Shown one piece after another: positions 17,314 to 25,233 of a stretch of DNA of 64,000 nt. Below the pieces are notes generated by a model. It ran no database searches. It worked only from the letters and a program-made list of their open reading frames with translations, and was not told the DNA's origin. The position numbers and the translations under genes were made by a program. The stretch covers positions 1 through 64,000 of the forward strand of contig NZ_JAKILC010000018.1 in NCBI RefSeq assembly GCF_023283845.1. Reading direction: 5' to 3'. The stretch's first letter is position 1. Every line of letters starts with the position of its first letter. The DNA comes from Shewanella marinintestina. GTDB lineage: Bacteria > Pseudomonadota > Gammaproteobacteria > Enterobacterales > Shewanellaceae.

Positions 17314-18522
17314 CTAAATCACGTTCAGCAAGGCTTGCTGCATGGTTGAGTTAGCGTCTAACACTTTGGCGTTGGACTGGTAGTTGCGTTGGGCGGTCAT
17401 TAGGTTGACCATCTCAGCGGTGGTATCGACGTTTGAGCCTTCAAGGTACCCCCCCGCAATTGCGCCTAAGGTGCCGGTTGTTGGCGTACCAATAATTGGC
17501 TGCCCAGCGGCATTAGTCGCGGTCCATGCGTTATTACTGATCGGCGTTAAACCGTTAGGATTGTTAAAGTCAGCCAGTACCACTTGGCCTTGTAGTTGTT
17601 CTTGGCCGTTGGTGTAAGTACCAAAAAGCATACCGCTTTCATCTAAGCGGATGCCGTTTAGCTCACCAGAGGTGTAACCGTTTTGGCTAAGGCTAGAGTT
17701 GTTGTAATCAGAGGCATACTGGGTACTCTTGTCATAGCTTAGAGCGAGGTTGAGATCTGACGCGCCACCAACAATATTCGGGTCGGTAATATCTAGGCTG
17801 ATATCTGCGCCGCTAGTCAGCATACCGTCTGAGTCAAACTCTAGTTCATGACCACCTGTTGGCGTTACATCGGTGTCACCCATCATGTAGTGCACAGACC
17901 AAGTATTGTCGTCAGTCTTAACGTAATACTGGGTTAATGCATGCTCTTTTCCTAGCGAGTCATAAGCCGTAACAGTACTTGATGAGTGGTAGGTTGAAGC
18001 GTCATCTGAGTCGAAAGGTGTCACCGCTGGGTCTATAGCCTCTACGCGAGCATCTAAGTTTGAAACCAAGCCAATATCGCTGGTGGCTTTTGCTGGTAAT
18101 GAACCCGCTTGTACTTGTAGGTCGGCTACGTTACCTGTTTGCAGATTTCCTGCTGCGCTAACTGAGTAACCTTGTAAGCGGTTGCCTGCTGGGTCGGTAA
18201 CAAAACCATTAGCATCTTGGTTAAACATGCCGGCTCTAGCGTAAGTGGTGGTGCCATCTTGGCCACTTAGTACGAAAAAGCCTTCCCCCTGAATGCCCAT
18301 ATCTAACTGGCGTCCAGTGTAAGTTAAGCTACCGCTACTACTGAAGTTTTGGCTGGTGGACATTACGTTTACGCCACCGGCTTGGCCGCCATTGTAAATC
18401 GCTGAAAACTCACTGCGACCACCACGAAACCCGACTGTCGACGAGTTAGCGATATTATTACTGATGGTGTTGAGATCTTGTGTGGTTGCTTGTAAGCCAC
18501 TTAACGCAATATTGAACGACAT
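17314..18522 (-). CDS. flgE: Flagellar hook protein FlgE
   Basis: 402 residues, equal to E. coli FlgE length. It begins MSFNIALSGLQATTQDLNTI with SNNIANSSTVGFRGGRSEF. The middle contains LDMGIQGEGFFVLS and the SSTVTAYDSLGKEHALTQYY segment. It ends EGSNVDTTAEMVNLMTAQRN with a final helix to the C-terminus. It polymerises into the universal joint, whose length LafE should control. Confidence 0.97.
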   Translation of the reverse strand: MSFNIALSGLQATTQDLNTISNNIANSSTVGFRGGRSEFSAIYNGGQAGGVNVMSTSQNFSSSGSLTYTGRQLDMGIQGEGFFVLSGQDGTTTYARAGMFNQDANGFVTDPAGNRLQGYSVSAAGNLQTGNVADLQVQAGSLPAKATSDIGLVSNLDARVEAIDPAVTPFDSDDASTYHSSSTVTAYDSLGKEHALTQYYVKTDDNTWSVHYMMGDTDVTPTGGHELEFDSDGMLTSGADISLDITDPNIVGGASDLNLALSYDKSTQYASDYNNSSLSQNGYTSGELNGIRLDESGMLFGTYTNGQEQLQGQVVLADFNNPNGLTPISNNAWTATNAAGQPIIGTPTTGTLGAIAGGYLEGSNVDTTAEMVNLMTAQRNYQSNAKVLDANSTMQQALLNVI

Positions 18523-18544
18523 AAATTAAGTCCTTGAAAATTAG

Positions 18545-19207
18545 TTATGAAACTTCAGAGATTTCCAGCACGGAAATCGTGCCAAGGCCATTACCTAGTT
18601 CAGCCATCATCATTCCTGACGCGCTGATAAAATGAATTTTTTCGATTTCTGCTTTTACAAATGTGTCAGCTTTCTTGGTTACTTCACCCGCAGTGGTATT
18701 AGCAACAATGCTGTATTCGCCAGCAGGTAGGCCTAATGCTTTAGGGTCGATAGTAAAAGGTGTGTCACCGACTTCTTGTGAACCTAAATTTAGGGTATGT
18801 ACCACTTCACCATTGGCGTCGACGATATCGATATTGAGTTCTTCGACGGCATTATTTAGGAAGACTTTTCCCTCTAGCGGCTCCTCTTCGATGTTGAACT
18901 CTGAGGCTGGCACCATAGCGTCTTTACCGACTAGTTGTGCTGATTGCACAATGCCAAGGTTTTCCATAATCACCATTTGTGTCGATTGGTTAGCGCGCAT
19001 CTGCTCCAAGCTCTCTACCTGAGAAAACTGTGCCAGCTGAGTTACGTATTCTGTGCCATCAACTGGGTTGGTAGGATCTTGGTTTTGGATTTGGGCAATC
19101 ATCAAGGTCATAAATTCGTTCTTGATGGATGCGGCGTCGTTACCCGGAGAGTTAACGATGGCATCAACAGGATTAGTGTTGTTATTAGTTGCGCTAGTGA
19201 CGTTCAT
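18545..19207 (-). CDS. flgD: Hook cap / hook assembly protein FlgD
   Basis: 220 residues. The N-terminal FlgD signature is clear: FMTLMIAQIQNQDPTNPVDG then YVTQLAQFSQVESLEQM. A C-terminal Ig-like domain follows (VDANGEVVHTLNLGSQEVGD; GLPAGEYSIVANTTAG). It caps the growing hook. Its ATG overlaps the flgC stop (TAATG). Confidence 0.95.
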   Translation of the reverse strand: MNVTSATNNNTNPVDAIVNSPGNDAASIKNEFMTLMIAQIQNQDPTNPVDGTEYVTQLAQFSQVESLEQMRANQSTQMVIMENLGIVQSAQLVGKDAMVPASEFNIEEEPLEGKVFLNNAVEELNIDIVDANGEVVHTLNLGSQEVGDTPFTIDPKALGLPAGEYSIVANTTAGEVTKKADTFVKAEIEKIHFISASGMMMAELGNGLGTISVLEISEVS

Positions 19208-19626
19208 TATTTCGCTCCCAGTTGCAGTAAGCCTTGCTGCATTGAGCGGGCTCGATTCATGATTTCAACATTGGTTTCAAATGAACGGCTTGCCGCCATC
19301 ATGTCGGCCATTTCTTCTACGGTGTTAACGTTGGAGTAGGCTACGTAACCTTGTTCATCGGCATAGGGATGGTCTGGCTCATAACGTAAGTCGAGCGGCG
19401 CATCGGACTGCACTATTGCCGCAACTTCAACATGAGCCCCTGCCACTTGGCCTTCTTGGGTTTGCTGATAAATGGTCGAAAACACGGGTTTCAGGGCGCG
19501 AAAGGCCTCGTCTGGGTTTTCAGCCGCAGCACCAGCGTTAGCTAAGTTACTAGCAACGGTATTTAAACGAATGGTTTGGGCGTTCATTCCCGCACCAGCA
19601 ATTTGATAGATTTCTGCAAATGACAT
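19207..19626 (-). CDS. flgC: Proximal rod protein FlgC
   Basis: 139 residues (E. coli 134). It has IAGAGMNAQTIRLNTVASNL with an adjacent Ala-rich stretch, and the C-terminal VAYSNVNTVEEMADMMAASR with SFETNVEIMNRARSM. It is a rod subunit between flgB (six-base gap) and flgD (one-base overlap). Confidence 0.96.
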   Translation of the reverse strand: MSFAEIYQIAGAGMNAQTIRLNTVASNLANAGAAAENPDEAFRALKPVFSTIYQQTQEGQVAGAHVEVAAIVQSDAPLDLRYEPDHPYADEQGYVAYSNVNTVEEMADMMAASRSFETNVEIMNRARSMQQGLLQLGAK

Positions 19627-19632
19627 AGTGGT

Positions 19633-19983
19633 TTACTGACCTTCGATTGCTGTGCGTAAACCTGAAATCTTCATATTGAGAAAAGTCAGGCTGGTTTGGT
19701 AATCCATCGCATTTTGTGAGTAGCGCGCTTGTTCTTTACCTAGCTCAACCGTATTTTGGTCGGCCGAGGTTTGGTAAGGCACACGATAGCTTGCTTGAAA
19801 ATTACGCTCTGGAGACATGCCTGCATTGATCTGCAACATCACATTTTTAAAGTCGAGATCACGTGCTTTGTAGCCAGGAGTTTCGGCATTGGCTAAGTTA
19901 CCTGCCAAGACTTTGCTGCGCTCAACGCGAAAGTCGAGTGTGTGTGGGTGAATGCCTAATGCGGCATCGAGGTTGATAGCCAT
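19633..19983 (-). CDS. flgB: Proximal rod protein FlgB
   Basis: 116 residues. It has LDFRVERSKVLAGNLANAET-PGYKARDLDF and NAMDYQTSLTFLNMKISGLR, the FlgB signatures. It is the first gene of the minus-strand flgBCDEFGHIJKL-lafW operon. AGGAG is seven bases before the ATG. The 84-base gap to divergent flgA holds a sigma-54-like element. Confidence 0.96.
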   Translation of the reverse strand: MAINLDAALGIHPHTLDFRVERSKVLAGNLANAETPGYKARDLDFKNVMLQINAGMSPERNFQASYRVPYQTSADQNTVELGKEQARYSQNAMDYQTSLTFLNMKISGLRTAIEGQ

Positions 19984-20028
19984 TACGACTCCTAGTATGG
20001 TATGTCCAAATTTATTGCTGCATGAACA

Positions 20029-20044
20029 ATCAATTAGTGTGCCA
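20029..20044 (-). promoter_or_regulatory. Sigma-54-like promoter of the flgB operon
   Basis: The minus strand reads TGGCACACTAATTGAT: a perfect -24 box TGGCAC, correct spacing, but GA in place of the -12 GC. Transcription would start near 20018, about 35 bases before flgB. The -12 mismatch lowers confidence. Confidence 0.55.
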
Positions 20045-20067
20045 GTATTATTAAATTAGGATTTTCA

Positions 20068-20814
20068 ATGGTTTGCTTTAATTTGGTGTCAAGTAACGGA
20101 ATCTCTATTTCCTACTTCCTCTTCATTGTTTCCTGTTTATTTCCGCAGCTTAGTGCAGCGCAAACAAGCCACACAACGCCAGAGCAGATTGAGTATGCTC
20201 TACAGCAGTTGCTTAGTACTGAAATACGCCAATGGCAGCAGCAGGCAGGCTTAAAACAGGTCGACTTTATGCTGAATATTAAAGTCCCATCAGGAGCTAA
20301 GCGCTTGCCACTGTGTCCTAAAAAATTAGCTGTCGATGCTGCCAGCGGCATTCCAATTGGTAATGTTCAGCGCAAGATCAGTTGTCAGGAACTTGGTTGG
20401 AGTTTGTATGTGCGAGCCTCTGTCGCTGTGACTGCAACCATCCCAGTACTTAATCGAGTACTCAAGCGGGGTGAGTTGATTACTGCGGCCGATATTGAGT
20501 GGAAAAGCATTGGGCTGGGAGCACGTGACAAAGACTTAATCACCGATGCAAAACAGATTGTAGGTCAGCAAGTGCAGCGTAAAATTCGTCGTTATAAAGC
20601 CATAAAAGCGGTGCAGGTCACGGCACCTAACTGGGTAAATATTGGTGACCGAGTGATTATTGAAGCGAGTAGTAATGGTTTCTATGCCAAGATGCAGGGC
20701 GAAGCGTTAGAGGCGGGTGGTGCGGGAGAGGCTATTAGAGTTAGAAACCTGAGTTCTGGTAAGGTCATTTTTGCTTATCCACTTGCACCTGGACGTGTAG
20801 CGACTCAGTTTTAA
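20068..20814 (+). CDS. flgA: P-ring assembly chaperone FlgA
   Basis: FlgA family, 248 residues, periplasmic chaperone for FlgI. An N-terminal hydrophobic signal (ISYFLFIVSCLFPQLSAAQT) is followed by a lipid-free SAF-like C-terminal domain: VLNRVLKRGELITAADIEWK, IGDRVIIEASSNGFYAKMQG and GEAIRVRNLSSGKVIFAYPL. AGGA lies six bases before the ATG. It is divergent from flgB and about 110 bases upstream of flgM. Confidence 0.93.
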   Translation: MVCFNLVSSNGISISYFLFIVSCLFPQLSAAQTSHTTPEQIEYALQQLLSTEIRQWQQQAGLKQVDFMLNIKVPSGAKRLPLCPKKLAVDAASGIPIGNVQRKISCQELGWSLYVRASVAVTATIPVLNRVLKRGELITAADIEWKSIGLGARDKDLITDAKQIVGQQVQRKIRRYKAIKAVQVTAPNWVNIGDRVIIEASSNGFYAKMQGEALEAGGAGEAIRVRNLSSGKVIFAYPLAPGRVATQF

Positions 20815-20840
20815 TTATTTGCCGTGAGCCGGTTAAATCA

Positions 20841-20856
20841 TGGCTAAAAAAATGCC
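20841..20856 (+). promoter_or_regulatory. Possible sigma-54 promoter before flgM
   Basis: TGGCTAAAAAAATGCC has GG and GC exactly ten bases apart and retains TGGC and TGC. Transcription would start near 20868, about 57 bases before the flgM ATG. It could also be a chance match in AT-rich DNA. Confidence 0.35.
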
Positions 20857-20924
20857 GCAGTTATTTCAGATTGAAGCCAAAGTGTCGCTTTAATTACTTA
20901 GTAAGCGAATTTGAGATAACCGTT

Positions 20925-21203
20925 ATGGAAATTAGTAAGTTAAATAGCACAATCCATACTGAATTGGCGATGAGCAAGAGCAAAACCCCTGTCATGCCAC
21001 TTGCTGAGGCGTCAGCTGTCATTAAACCTCAGCAGGAAGTGAGTGACGATTGTCGTCTTATTGAATCTGCACAGCCTCAGTTAGAACAGTTACCTGACTT
21101 TGATTTAGGTAAAGTTGCGCAAATACGCCAATCATTAATTGATGGTAGTTTTGAGCTAAATCTAGAGCAACTTGCGGAAACTATGGTTCAACAACATGGA
21201 TAA
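20925..21203 (+). CDS. flgM: Anti-sigma-28 factor FlgM
   Basis: 92 residues from the ATG at 20925; an upstream in-frame TTG would add 18 residues but lacks a ribosome site. The C-terminal half has the FlgM sigma-binding pattern (FDLGKVAQIRQSLIDGSFEL then NLEQLAETMV). FlgM holds the sigma-28 factor, here presumably LafS, until it is exported after hook completion. The last eight bases overlap flgN. Confidence 0.9.
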   Translation: MEISKLNSTIHTELAMSKSKTPVMPLAEASAVIKPQQEVSDDCRLIESAQPQLEQLPDFDLGKVAQIRQSLIDGSFELNLEQLAETMVQQHG

Positions 21204-21654
21204 TGCAGTGCCTAGTAAGCGTGAATTAGTACAGGCGATAGTGCGTGGTATTAAGCAAGATACCGAAAGCTATAAGCAGTTAAAAAAGCTGTTGAATCGT
21301 CAGCGAGAGCTGATGCAGTGTCGTGATAATCGAGGCCTTAACCTGCATAACAAGCTGCAATCTAGCTTGTGCGAAGACTTAATGTATAAGGCAGATCTAC
21401 GTCGACAGATGCTAGAGTCTTTAGGTTTTGCAGGTAACGCGAGTGGCATGCAAAGTTTGATCAATAAAATGCCGCCAGCCTCGGCAGGTCAAGTGACGCT
21501 GTTATGGCAAAACTTACTGATTACGGTTAAGGAAAGTCAGCAGGTGAACGAGGCTAATGGCAAATTGTTAGTGGCGCAGCAAGAGGTGATTAGCCAATTG
21601 CTTCATCCAGGTGGCGACAATAAGTTTGATTATGGTGCAATGCGAACCCTGTAA
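21196..21654 (+). CDS. flgN: Export chaperone FlgN
   Basis: 152 residues from the ATG at 21196, which overlaps the flgM stop by eight bases. The protein is helical, with an N-terminal segment VQAIVRGIKQDTESYKQLKK, LNRQRELMQCRDNRGL, and a C-terminal region like FlgN (ITVKESQQVNEANGKLLVAQ). FlgN chaperones FlgK and FlgL. The call is based on moderate sequence similarity and the invariant flgM-flgN order. Confidence 0.85.
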   Translation: MDNAVPSKRELVQAIVRGIKQDTESYKQLKKLLNRQRELMQCRDNRGLNLHNKLQSSLCEDLMYKADLRRQMLESLGFAGNASGMQSLINKMPPASAGQVTLLWQNLLITVKESQQVNEANGKLLVAQQEVISQLLHPGGDNKFDYGAMRTL

Positions 21655-21699
21655 AACCGTTAAAGACCTGATAAACGGTATTATCTATTTTGGCTATAA

Positions 21700-22113
21700 C
21701 TAGCTGCGAACATAACGCGCCGCTAGGTCATCCAACTGTTTTTGTTCTTGCTTCTGCTGTAACTGTTTACCTTGTTGCAAACGCTCATTGTAAAGCCACT
21801 GTATGCTTTGTTGACGCCCAAGTTGCTTATGCCATAAACCATGCACACGATGCTGCTCTTGTTGTAGTAATAGCTGTTTGCGGGTCAATTGTTTAAGCAT
21901 AGGTTCGATGACTTGGCACATCTGCGCATTATTCTGCAACAACATCGCAGAGGCGCAGCGGCTATTAACCTCTGAGTAGTCGCTGATCATTTGACCTAGT
22001 TGTTGCTTTTGCTGCTCAATCCGGTTGATTTGTTGTTGAGCGCTATTTTTCTGCTGTCCCAGTTGACTGAGCTTTTTCTCTTCTTGTTGGCATAGTCGCT
22101 GTAGCTGCTTCAT
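21700..22113 (-). CDS. fliJ: Flagellar export protein FliJ
   Basis: 137 residues, almost entirely a charged Gln-rich coiled coil (LQRLCQQEEKKLSQLGQQKN and similar heptads), as in FliJ, the stalk-like component of the export ATPase. It overlaps the fliI stop by four bases (ATGA) and is the last gene of the fliEFGHIJ run, convergent with flgN 45 bases away. FliJ sequences are poorly conserved; order and architecture carry the call. Confidence 0.85.
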   Translation of the reverse strand: MKQLQRLCQQEEKKLSQLGQQKNSAQQQINRIEQQKQQLGQMISDYSEVNSRCASAMLLQNNAQMCQVIEPMLKQLTRKQLLLQQEQHRVHGLWHKQLGRQQSIQWLYNERLQQGKQLQQKQEQKQLDDLAARYVRS

Positions 22114-23453
22114 TTATGCGGCTCGGTCGTTAACGAAAACCCCATTTGAGTCACAAGTAACTCTAAAGCACTTAGACTTTGAGGAAGGTCGGCTAGAGTA
22201 CGGGTTTCTTGACGCAAAAATGCAGACATTTGCGGATAAGCGTTAACAGCCATATCCATTTCTGGATCATGGCCTGCTTGGTAGCCACCAAGTGGCAGTA
22301 GCTCTTTTACTTCGTTATAGCGGCTATTGAGGTGACGGAACCATTGCCCTTGCTTTAGCGTCATCGGTGCCGCCACTTGCGAGGCTAAACGACTTACCGA
22401 TGCACCAATATCAATAGCCGGGAAATGACCTTGTTCCGCAAGCTTGCGATTTAGCACTATATGGCCATCTAAGATTGCTCGGGCAGAATCGGCAATAGGG
22501 TCTTGCTGATCATCGCCCTCGGTTAATACGGTATAAAAGGCGGTGAGGGTGCCGCTAGGGTGCTGACTGTTGCCCGCCATTTCTACTAAGCTAGGTAGCA
22601 AAGCAAATGCTGATGGCGGATAGCCTTTGGTTGCAGGTGGCTCACCTAAGCTAAGCGCTATTTCACGCTGCGCTTGAGCGTAGCGAGTTAAAGAGTCAAC
22701 CAGCATTAATACTTGCTTGCCTTGGTCGCGGTAACCTGCAGCAACTTGATGACATAAGCGCATGGCGCGCATTCGCATTAAGGGCGTGGTATCAGCTGGG
22801 GCTGCAATGACAACTGCGCGTTTTCGTCCCTCTTCACCTAATGCCTCTTCAATAAACTCTCTCACCTCACGGCCACGTTCACCAATGAGACCAACCACAA
22901 CAATATCGGCCTCTGTAAAGCGAGTCATCATGCCCAGCAGGACACTTTTACCCACGCCTGAACCAGCAAAAAGTCCTAAGCGCTGCCCGCGGCCGACAGG
23001 GAGTAGGGCATTGATGGCCCGAATACCTACATCTAGCGGTTCGGTAATGGGTTTACGTTTGAGCGGGTTGGTGGTTTTAAATTGCAAAGGCACTTGGGGC
23101 AAATGTTTGATACAGCCAAAATCATCTAAAGGTTGACCTAAACCGTCGAGTACTCGGCCAAGCAATCCCATACCTGAAGGGATCTGGTAACGGCCTTCAA
23201 TTGGCATCACCCGCGCACCGGGCATTAATCCGCTGGCGTGTTCAATCGGCATTAAGCAAAGGGTGTCTTTGTAAAACCCGACGACTTCGGCTTCAACTAA
23301 ATGATTATCTCGGCATTCGATATGGCAACGGTCGCCAGTGGCGAGTTGACAGCCCACGGCTTCAAGTAAGAGACCGTTAACTCTGGTTAAGCGACCATAG
23401 ACTTGAGCGACAGGGATTTTGGGCCAATTTAAGATATCAGCATTAAGCTTCAA
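22110..23453 (-). CDS. fliI: Flagellar export ATPase FliI
   Basis: 447 residues, F1-ATPase-beta-like. Walker A GSGVGKS is at residues 164-170, the Walker B region is VLMLVDSLTRYAQAQREIAL, and the export-type GLIGERGREVREFIEE is also seen. It energises type III export with FliH and FliJ. The start is a TTG with GAGG six bases upstream, overlapping fliH by 11 bases. No in-frame ATG comes before essential sequence, so TTG is likely genuine. Confidence 0.95.
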   Translation of the reverse strand: MKLNADILNWPKIPVAQVYGRLTRVNGLLLEAVGCQLATGDRCHIECRDNHLVEAEVVGFYKDTLCLMPIEHASGLMPGARVMPIEGRYQIPSGMGLLGRVLDGLGQPLDDFGCIKHLPQVPLQFKTTNPLKRKPITEPLDVGIRAINALLPVGRGQRLGLFAGSGVGKSVLLGMMTRFTEADIVVVGLIGERGREVREFIEEALGEEGRKRAVVIAAPADTTPLMRMRAMRLCHQVAAGYRDQGKQVLMLVDSLTRYAQAQREIALSLGEPPATKGYPPSAFALLPSLVEMAGNSQHPSGTLTAFYTVLTEGDDQQDPIADSARAILDGHIVLNRKLAEQGHFPAIDIGASVSRLASQVAAPMTLKQGQWFRHLNSRYNEVKELLPLGGYQAGHDPEMDMAVNAYPQMSAFLRQETRTLADLPQSLSALELLVTQMGFSLTTEPHK

Positions 23454-24195
23454 CGTTGGCCTCGTGTTGTTCTTTAGCTGCTAGTGGCATCTGTTGTAGA
23501 TGCGTCTCCACTTGCGTCATACAGCGGTTTAAGCGTGTTTCAACTGAGGCATCAGCATCGGCAGTATCACTTACGATGCGGCAACCGCCGGCACTAATGC
23601 TGGCATCTGGCACTAGGCTCCAAGACTTAACCTTGTCGGCAGCCAACTCGTTAAGCTTATCAACGGCGCTTGGTTCTAAGTGAATTTTAACCTTGCTAGG
23701 ATCATCTGGCAGTGCTGCTAGGGTTTCTTCAATGAGTGTGAGAATTTGTTGTGGCTGTAAGGTGAGTTCACAGCGGATCACTTGCAACGATACTCGGCGT
23801 ACTAAGTCGAGAATTAACGACTGTTGCTGCAATATTTGCTGATTATGGCCCTCTTCAAGTACCGCTTGCAGTGCCCCTAAAGGCGCAATCAAGCTGTTGA
23901 GTTGGTCTTCAACATTATCTTTGCCTTTTTGTTGCCCCTCAATACGACCTTGGTTAAAACCTGTTGCATAGCCAGCCTGACGTCCCTCTTCTTCACCTGA
24001 GCTAAAACCTGCTTGATGACCCTTTTGCACACCTTCGTCATAGCCTTTATCGAAAGCTTGTTGAAAGTCCTGCCAGCCAGCGCCTTCTGTCTCGCTCGGG
24101 GCTCCAGTTTCAATTAATGGTGAAAAACGGTGACGGCGAGGGTGCTGGCCAACTAAACGCCAACGTGGATCGGCTTTATTTACTGTGTCATTCAT
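23443..24195 (-). CDS. fliH: Flagellar export ATPase regulator FliH
   Basis: 250 residues. The middle (about residues 49-92) carries the GxxxG-type repeats characteristic of FliH (GYDEGVQKGHQAGFSSG, then GYATGFNQGRIEGQQKG). The C-terminal domain VDKLNELAADKVKSWSLVPD with DASISAGGCRI is the FliH/V-ATPase-E-like part. It binds and inhibits FliI and docks it at the export gate. Its ATG overlaps the fliG stop. Confidence 0.94.
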   Translation of the reverse strand: MNDTVNKADPRWRLVGQHPRRHRFSPLIETGAPSETEGAGWQDFQQAFDKGYDEGVQKGHQAGFSSGEEEGRQAGYATGFNQGRIEGQQKGKDNVEDQLNSLIAPLGALQAVLEEGHNQQILQQQSLILDLVRRVSLQVIRCELTLQPQQILTLIEETLAALPDDPSKVKIHLEPSAVDKLNELAADKVKSWSLVPDASISAGGCRIVSDTADADASVETRLNRCMTQVETHLQQMPLAAKEQHEANVEA

Positions 24196-25208
24196 TATTC
24201 AACAACCTGCTCTTCAAAGAGTTGTAGCTCTATTTCGCCATCATCCATCATCTGTTTTGCTAGCTCCATAATCTCTTTACGAGCCGCAATTGCTTGGCTT
24301 AATGGTACTGTGCCAATCGCTTCCATTTGGGTTTCTATTGCCGATGACATACGTTTAGGTAGCGCGCTAAGTAATGCTTGCTTTAAGTCGTTGTCGATGC
24401 CTTTTAGCGCGAGAGCAAGTACGTCGGCAGGCACTGCTGCCATGACCGCTTGCAAGGTTTCAGGCTTTTGGCGACCCAAAATAATGAAGTCAAACATGTT
24501 GTCTGCAACATTATTCGCGAGTTGTTTGTCATGTAGCTTGAGCATCTCCATAAGTTGCTCACGGTTGCCGTCAAAGCGATTGAGGATGTCGGCAACTTGG
24601 CGCACACCGCTAACTTGGGTATGGCTTTTGTCCATAGCATTTAGCATGCAGCGTTCTACCAATTGTTTAAGCTCATTAACCACTTCGCGGTCAATATCTC
24701 CGAGTTGAGCTATTCGCAGTAATACGCCGTCTTGATCTTCTGCCGGTAAGCTTTGCAGAACTAAAGCAGCATTTTCTGGTGGCAGTAGTCCGAGCAATAC
24801 CGCTTGTAATTGGCAATGTTCATTGGCAATTTCACGAGCAAGCAACTGTGGGTCAACCCACTCTAAACGTTTTACTAAGGTTTTGATTTCGTCACCGTAA
24901 ATGGTATCAATCAGGCCTTTAGCTACACGATCTCCAAGGGCAAGATCTAAAGTTTTTTGCAGGTATGAACGAGACGCTCTGGCAATACCTGATTGCTCTT
25001 GGTATCGATTGAAAAAACGACCGATAACGGCTTCAGCTTCATGTTGGGTAATGCTCGAGAGTCGCGCCATTTTATAGCTTAAGTGTTGAACATCATTTCT
25101 GTCTAAGTGCGCCATAACTTGAGCCGCAGCTTCTTCACCCATGCTAAGTAAAAGCATGGCTGCTTGCTCTAGGTTGTCCATTTTTAGTGTGATTGCATTG
25201 TTGTTCAC
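24195..25208 (-). CDS. fliG: Flagellar motor switch protein FliG
   Basis: 337 residues (E. coli 331). FliG signatures: AAMLLLSMGEEAAAQVMAHL, the middle-domain FDFIILGRQ in place of the usual F(D/E)D, and a C-terminal domain with charged residues ending in QMMDDGEIEL. It converts stator force to rotation and links FliF to FliM. It lies between fliF and fliH. Confidence 0.95.
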   Translation of the reverse strand: MNNNAITLKMDNLEQAAMLLLSMGEEAAAQVMAHLDRNDVQHLSYKMARLSSITQHEAEAVIGRFFNRYQEQSGIARASRSYLQKTLDLALGDRVAKGLIDTIYGDEIKTLVKRLEWVDPQLLAREIANEHCQLQAVLLGLLPPENAALVLQSLPAEDQDGVLLRIAQLGDIDREVVNELKQLVERCMLNAMDKSHTQVSGVRQVADILNRFDGNREQLMEMLKLHDKQLANNVADNMFDFIILGRQKPETLQAVMAAVPADVLALALKGIDNDLKQALLSALPKRMSSAIETQMEAIGTVPLSQAIAARKEIMELAKQMMDDGEIELQLFEEQVVE

Positions 25209-25233
25209 GATGTAGATTACCTATGTTTATGGG

